A stretch of DNA of 58,667 nt from JASGKO01 sp049840595 (GTDB taxonomy: Bacteria > Verrucomicrobiota > Verrucomicrobiia > Chthoniobacterales > Chthoniobacteraceae): NCBI GenBank assembly GCA_049840595.1, contig JASGKO010000024.1, forward strand, positions 1 through 58,667. Direction: 5' to 3'. The notes beneath the pieces are model-generated. The model saw nothing but the letters and a program-made list of their open reading frames with translations, did not search any database and had not been told where the DNA came from. This document shows positions 53,823 to 58,667 of the stretch, in pieces. Positions within the stretch are counted from its first letter, which is position 1. Each line of letters begins with the position of its first letter. Made by a program: the position numbers and the translations under genes.

Positions 53823-54575
53823 GTGGTGTGTATTATGAATATTTCAAAATGGTTTGCTGGTTGGTTCCTCCTCAGTTTCCCCGTGCTTCATGCCGCAACC
53901 CTGGATCCCTCGATCATTCATCAGTGGAACCTCGATGAGACGAGTGGCAAGACGGCTTATGACTCGGTGGGAGGGTGGAATTTCACGGTCGTAGGCGGAG
54001 CCACGTTGGGCGTCCCGGCAGTGGAAGACACGGGCGTGGCTTTGACTGGTTCGAGAGAATTTCTCTCAACCGGCCTTGTTGATACCAGTTTTCTCCTCTC
54101 AGATTTTAGCATCACCTTATGGGTGTTGTTCAGCAATGCGGGCGGAAGCCACGGCCTCTTGGAGTTCGCGTATGGAAACGTGACGTTGGGCGTGAAACTT
54201 GACGATATCACCCTACAACCCCAGCTCGCCACCTCCTCCGCTGCCTCCACCGATAACACCCCCACCATGAATGACGGTCAGTGGCATCTCATTAGTATGG
54301 TGAACAGCGCGAATGTGGTAACGATGTACATGGATGCCACAGCGGTGCAGAGTCTGAAAACCCCGGCCTTTTCCAGTTCTACCGTCTTCGAGGTCGGCAG
54401 CTATGATGGCCACTACCTGTCGGATGGCACCGTGGACGATATCACGATCTATAATCGTGCTTTGTCGGCTTCGGAAATCGCCGCTCAAGCGGTCCCGGAG
54501 CCGGGGACAACCGGGCTCATGCTAGCCGGGGCAATCGCCTCGCTGCGACGCCCCCGGAAGGGCCGATCAATTTAG
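53823..54575 (+). CDS. LamG-like domain protein with PEP-CTERM sorting signal
   Basis: A secreted protein of about 250 residues. A signal peptide (KWFAGWFLLSFPVLHA) is followed by a concanavalin-like LamG domain (HQWNLDETSGKTAYDSVGG...FSITLWVLFSN...DGQWHLISMV...GTVDDITIYNRALSASEIAA), which usually binds carbohydrate. The C-terminus VPEPGTTGLMLAGAIASLRR is a PEP-CTERM exosortase signal. The ribosome-binding site AAAGGAG at 53809-53815 favours GTG 53823 or 53826. ATG 53835 is possible but 19 bases away. Confidence 0.83.
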   Translation: MVCIMNISKWFAGWFLLSFPVLHAATLDPSIIHQWNLDETSGKTAYDSVGGWNFTVVGGATLGVPAVEDTGVALTGSREFLSTGLVDTSFLLSDFSITLWVLFSNAGGSHGLLEFAYGNVTLGVKLDDITLQPQLATSSAASTDNTPTMNDGQWHLISMVNSANVVTMYMDATAVQSLKTPAFSSSTVFEVGSYDGHYLSDGTVDDITIYNRALSASEIAAQAVPEPGTTGLMLAGAIASLRRPRKGRSI

Positions 54576-54590
54576 CCGCTGCTTGGACGG

Positions 54591-56209
54591 CTACTTCAGC
54601 CGCACGTTGCGGCGCATGAAGGTCGGGACGTCGAGGTCCTGGCCATCCACGATGGTGGGCTCGCTTTTTTCGAAACGGCAGCGGGAAACAGGCTCGAAGG
54701 GCAGGGATTCCTGCTGCGGGGTCTTCGTCTGCGGGATGTCCATCGGCAACTGCGGCTCCGGCGCGGAGCGCACATGCCGGGGCCCCGGGCGGGAGGGACG
54801 GGGCGGAAAGACCGGGGCCTCCGCAACCGGGGCTGGTTCGGGCTCCGGTTCGGGCTCGGGCACGATTTCCTCCACGGCTTCGGCGACCGGCTCGGGCTCT
54901 TCGGCGACGAGCAGGGGCTCGGGCTCCAGCTCATGGGCAACCTGCGAGGCCTCCACCAGTTCGGCGACCGGACCGGGGACGAGCAGGGCCTCTTCCTGCG
55001 CCTCAGGCTCATGAACGACTTCCGCCACGGGCACTTCGGGCATTTCAAAGAAAGGCGAGGGCTCGTGCGGGGCCGCTTCGGCTTCGGCAATGGCTTCCAC
55101 CAATTCGGGCTCGACCGCCGGAGCGACCGGAGCCGGGGGCAGGGTCGCTTTCTCGACGCGGGGCTTCGGAGCGGCAGCCCGCTTGGGCTTGATCTCGGGC
55201 TGGCGCGCCACCGGGGCGGCCGCCACTTCGCTACCGCCGAGGCTGCTGATGATCGTCACGCTCATGCGGTTGCCCACCTTGGGGTCCACCGCCGTGCCAA
55301 AGAAAAGCTGGGTGTGCTCGCCGATGTGGCGGTTGAGCTCCTCCATCAGGATCTGCACCTCATTAAGCGTCATCCCGGGACCACCCACGACATTCACGAG
55401 GACGGCGTCGGCTTCTTCGAGCAAACGACCGCGATCCATCAGCGGGCTCTTCAGGGCGCGGGCAACCGCTTCGTTGGCGCGGTTGTCGCTGTCGGATTCG
55501 CCGTGGCCGAAGATGCAGCGCGCATGGCGTCCGCCGAGTACCCGGGACGAAATCATCGAAGCCGATGCGCATGATGCCGGGGCGCTTGAACAGCTCGCTC
55601 ACCGCCCGCACGCTCTGGCTGATCGTGGCATCCGAGGCGGCAAAGGCCTGGTGAATCCCCGCCTGCGGCGAAACCGTTTCGCCCATCCGGTCGTTTTCAA
55701 AACAGACCACGATATCGGCGGCGGCCCGCAAGGCATCGAGCGACTCCTGCGCCTGGGTGGAGCGACGGCGACCTTCAAAGGCAAATGGCAGCGTGGCAAA
55801 GGCGATCACCAGCGCCCCATGCTCGCGCGCCAGCGAGGCAATCATCGGCGCCGCTCCGGAGCCGGTCCCGCCGCCAAGTCCCACGCACAGGAAAACCAGC
55901 CCGACCCCTTCGAGCCTCGGAGGAAAGTTCGCTGACACCCTCTTCTGCCGAGGCCAGGCCCATCTCGGGATCGCCCCCGGTCCCCAGGCCATGGGTGGTC
56001 GTGCGTCCGATCTGGATCTTGCGCGGGGCCACCGAGGCGGTGAGCGCCTGCACGTCGGTATTTACCGCCACGGCCTCGGCATACTCAAGCCCATCCAGGA
56101 GGATACGGTCGAGCGCATTGCAACCGGCGCCGCCCAGGCCCAGGATTTTGATCTTGATGGAATCCGCCTCGGTGGAAATCAGCGGAGTCTGGCGGTGGAT
56201 TTCAAACAT
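54591..56209 (-). CDS. ftsZ: Cell division protein FtsZ (frameshifted twice here)
   Basis: Tubulin-like GTPase that builds the division ring. The GTP-binding N-terminus is IKILGLGGAGCNALDRIL, the tubulin signature GLGGGTGSGAAP, the synergy region NRANEAVARALKSPLMDRG, and the partner-binding tail DVPTFMRRNVRLK. Extra bases near 55925 (GGGG for GGG) and 55545 (CCC for CC) split the frame, and removing them gives about 538 residues. A linker of about 190 residues rich in Pro, Glu, Ala and Val is much longer than the usual 50. Last gene of ftsQ-ftsA-ftsZ. Confidence 0.95.
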
Positions 56210-56231
56210 GGGTGTGTGAGGTCGTGGTGGG

Positions 56232-57443
56232 TTAGAACATTCCGAAAATACGCAGGCCGCGCTTCAGCTTCGCGAAGAGGCCGGAGGGCCGCCCGATCTG
56301 GTCGGCCTGGGCATAGCGCACGAGACCGATGGCAGTGGAAAACTGCGGGTTCTCGAAGGCGGAGGTCACGCCCGAGAGGGACTGCGCGCGGGTGGTATGC
56401 ACCGGCATGCCGAAGATTTCCTCGGCGAGGTCCTTGATCCCCTTCAACTGGCTGCAACCGCCGGTGATGAAGACGCCGGCCCCGAGAAATTCCAGGCAAT
56501 GCTGTTCGTCCAGCCGGCGCGCCAGCAACTCGAACAACTCGCGCACGCGCAGGTGGATGATCGTATTCAACGTCTCGCGCTCGACTTGCTTGCCGGCAAA
56601 CCCGGCATCGCCCTTGAGCACCACCATTTCGCCGGGCACACTCTCCCCGATGATGACACTGCCTTCCTCGACCTTGAGCTTCTCCGACCGCGCGAGCGGG
56701 ATGCGCAGGGCCGCGGTGAGATCGTTGCTGATGTGGTCGCCGCCCACGGCGAGGACGCCGCTGTGCTTCACCGCGCCATCGACATAGACGATGTAATCGG
56801 TGGTCCCGCCGCCCATGTCGATCACGAGCGCGCCGAGGTCTTTGTGCGACTGGTCGAGCACCGCCTGCGCGGTGGCAAAGGGATTGAACACCACATCCTC
56901 CACATCGAGCCCGATCTCGCGCACGCAGCGCACGGTGTTCTTAATCCGGGTGCTGATCCCGTGGATGATGTGGTAATCGGCCTCCAGCTTGTGCCCGAGC
57001 ATGCCGACGGGGTTCAGGACGCCGTCCTGCCCATCGACGTAGTAGTGCTGGAGAATGGAGTGAATGAACGCGTTCTGCGACGGCAGGCTCACCTCGCGCG
57101 CGCTCAGTTGCACGCTGCGGCAGTCCTCGTCGTTGATCTCCTCCTGGTCCTCGGGAATGACCACCGAGCCGCGATTGTTGAAGCTGGAAATGTGCGCGCC
57201 GGTGATGCCGACATACACGCCCTTGATCTCCACATCGCTTTTTTCCTCCGCATCGGCGAGCGCCTCGTGCACGCATTTCTGCGCAGTGTCGAAATCCACG
57301 ATCTCGCCTTTCCGCACGCCACGCGAGGGGGCTTCGCCCACGCCCAGGATTTTCAACGTGCCGTCGTCTTTCGATTCTCCAACGACGACGCAAATCTTGG
57401 ACGTGCCGATTTCGAGGCCGACAAGGATGTTTTCTCTAGCCAT
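56232..57443 (-). CDS. ftsA: Cell division protein FtsA
   Basis: A 403-residue actin-like protein that tethers FtsZ to the membrane. The phosphate loops are GLEIGTSKICVVVG and VIDMGGGTTDYIVY, and the adenosine motif is GAGVFITGGCSQLKGI. The 1C subdomain lies at about residues 85-165. The end KLKRGLRIFGMF is an amphipathic membrane-targeting helix. It abuts the ftsQ stop and is 22 bases upstream of ftsZ. Confidence 0.97.
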   Translation of the reverse strand: MARENILVGLEIGTSKICVVVGESKDDGTLKILGVGEAPSRGVRKGEIVDFDTAQKCVHEALADAEEKSDVEIKGVYVGITGAHISSFNNRGSVVIPEDQEEINDEDCRSVQLSAREVSLPSQNAFIHSILQHYYVDGQDGVLNPVGMLGHKLEADYHIIHGISTRIKNTVRCVREIGLDVEDVVFNPFATAQAVLDQSHKDLGALVIDMGGGTTDYIVYVDGAVKHSGVLAVGGDHISNDLTAALRIPLARSEKLKVEEGSVIIGESVPGEMVVLKGDAGFAGKQVERETLNTIIHLRVRELFELLARRLDEQHCLEFLGAGVFITGGCSQLKGIKDLAEEIFGMPVHTTRAQSLSGVTSAFENPQFSTAIGLVRYAQADQIGRPSGLFAKLKRGLRIFGMF

Positions 57444-58579
57444 TTACTGATTGGAATTGTTTTGCGAATCCACGGCTTGCGCCCGGCGCACCACCGGGGT
57501 CGCCCGCTTCACTTTGGCGGTCGTGGCATGTTTCGGAGCGTGCTCCGAGCTCTCGGATTTCGAATGGGTCTTCGACGGGGAGGCAGTGTGCGCTGCGGAA
57601 GTCTTTTCTTCAACTGCGGAGGAGGAGGATTTTTGCGTCGTGCCGCTCTTTTTGCTCGTGGCGTCGTCGGCATCCTCCGCATCGTCCTGCGGCTGCTGGA
57701 AGGTCACCGGCACATTGCGCTGCACAAGCAGGTTCACGGTCTGCAACTGCTGCTTGCTGGAGTCGGCGTAATCGAAGACGCGATTGAGCCGGTCGAGCTG
57801 GTCGCTGATGCGATCGATGCCAAAAGTGTAGATCGCCTGCGCGTTGTCGGCGACCATCAGGCAGTAGCCTTTCGAGAAGATCGACGCTGCGAATCTGGAG
57901 CCGGGTATTGTCGCCATTGAGCTGGAGCAGATCGAGCGCGGCATGCAGCTCGGGCAGGTCCACCGTCTGCCCATCGGCCAGATTCGCGGTATTCACCCCG
58001 CAGAGCAGCGGCAGCCGCAGGTATTCCGGCATGATGCGCCCGGCTTTCATCACGGTGCCCTGGGCATCGACGAGCAGCCCTTCGGAACCGGTGACTGCGT
58101 CATTCACCGAACCGGTGCTGATCCACGCCACCGGATGCCGTTCCTCGATGTCGATACTGATGTTATTCGGCAGCCCGCGCTGGATTTCCACGTGCTCCAC
58201 CTGCGGCAGCTTCGCCAGGTGGTCGTGGGCCTCGCCGAGCTTCACCGAGAAGATGTTTTCCCCCGATGCGAATGTCGGCGGCTTTCAAGATTTCCTCCCG
58301 GGTCAGCGAACCGTCGGTATTCACCTTGATCTCGGAAATCTGGAATTCCTTGTTCTGCCACAGGAATTTGCGCAGGGCGGCATGACCGCCCACCACCGTC
58401 CCGCCGATCAACGCCCCGGCCACGACCAGGCGGCAGACCCACAGCACCAGCTTCTGGTTGCGCTGTTCGGTCGCCTTGCGCGAGCGCACCTTCACATCGA
58501 GCAGATGTCTCTGGCGGCGCTGGCGCGGGCTGGAGATTCGCTGGTTGCGGGGCTTGGCGTTGCGGTTGTTTCCCATCAT
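57444..58579 (-). CDS. ftsQ: Cell division protein FtsQ/DivIB (frameshifted twice here)
   Basis: Bitopic division protein with a basic cytoplasmic N-terminus (residues 1-45), one membrane helix (VLWVCRLVVAGALIGGTVVG), a POTRA domain (FQISEIKVNTDGSLTREEILKAADIRIGENIFSVKLGEA) and the FtsQ beta domain (HVEIQRGLPNNISIDIEERHPVAWI). Extra bases near 58255 (a run of five G) and 57890 break the frame, and correction gives 377 residues. The C-terminal 70 residues are Ser/Thr/Lys/Ala-rich, not typical of the family. The 88 bp upstream to the window edge hold no gene I can support. Confidence 0.9.
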
Positions 58580-58667
58580 TGGCGGTTAGCGGCGGTTAGG
58601 TGCTGTTCGGATTCTATCGTGTTTCCCTATTAACCTTAGCAATACGTCTGTCAGCGTACATATACAT

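Noticed and set aside
859..58579. Programmed ribosomal frameshifting or recoding as the cause of the split genes
   Set aside because: The sites share no slippery heptamer or downstream structure, both +1 and -1 corrections are needed, and unrelated genes are hit.

Overview
The window reads as a chromosomal segment of a Gram-negative bacterium, most likely of the phylum Verrucomicrobiota (perhaps the Chthoniobacterales/Spartobacteria or Opitutales side). This is an inference. It rests on the alternative complex III plus aa3-oxidase operon, the Rex regulator, Gram-negative ExbB/ExbD and amidase genes, a PEP-CTERM protein, an ftsQ-ftsA-ftsZ run, high GC, and intergenic DNA full of CACNAAG-type and hairpin repeats often seen in that phylum. 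No rRNA is present to settle the taxonomy.

Layout. 1-17.7 kb: one leftward respiratory operon, actABCDEF (alternative complex III), a small membrane protein, a cbb3-derived CcoN/CcoO/CcoP-like module, ctaD-ctaE-ctaF (aa3 oxidase), two tiny membrane proteins, ctaC, ctaA and ctaB. A perfect 18-bp Rex operator lies just upstream of actA. 17.7-19.2 kb: an MFS transporter. 19.2-21.1 kb: a small island of repeats and short accessory genes bounded by two direct copies of a hairpin element. 21.1-27.2 kb: purQ/purS, yqgE, alanine dehydrogenase, a pseudouridine synthase, and the overlapping trio rex, OGG1-like glycosylase and comB. 27.3-30.7 kb: TonB-like proteins, exbB, exbD and def. 30.8-37.3 kb: a DUF6869-like gene, a nucleotidyltransferase, an SGNH hydrolase, aspS, a zinc-ribbon protein and hisS. 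37.4-47.6 kb: recF, secreted proteins, an ACT protein, HAD phosphatases, a diacylglycerol glycosyltransferase, an amidase, an epimerase, a MocR regulator and tRNA-Glu. 47.9-54.6 kb: secreted proteins, a DUF4139 protein, a hybrid histidine kinase and a LamG/PEP-CTERM protein. 54.6-58.6 kb: ftsZ, ftsA and ftsQ, read leftward.

How the parts fit. Quinol would be oxidised by alternative complex III and electrons passed through c-type hemes (ActE and the CcoO/CcoP-like cytochromes) to the CuA/aa3 oxidase, with CtaA and CtaB making its heme A. Rex, encoded 7.5 kb away, senses NADH/NAD+ and probably represses this operon through the 17587-17604 palindrome. The most unusual protein is the CcoN homologue: it keeps the fold but has lost five of the six histidines that bind heme and CuB, so it looks like a structural or electron-relay scaffold rather than an oxidase.

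Caution on sequence quality. Fourteen single-base frameshifts interrupt eleven genes, including essential ones (ftsZ, ftsQ, ctaD, actB). Most sit in short homopolymers, and reading through them restores family-typical proteins. They are most simply explained as sequencing or assembly errors, so these genes are annotated at full length with the shift noted.
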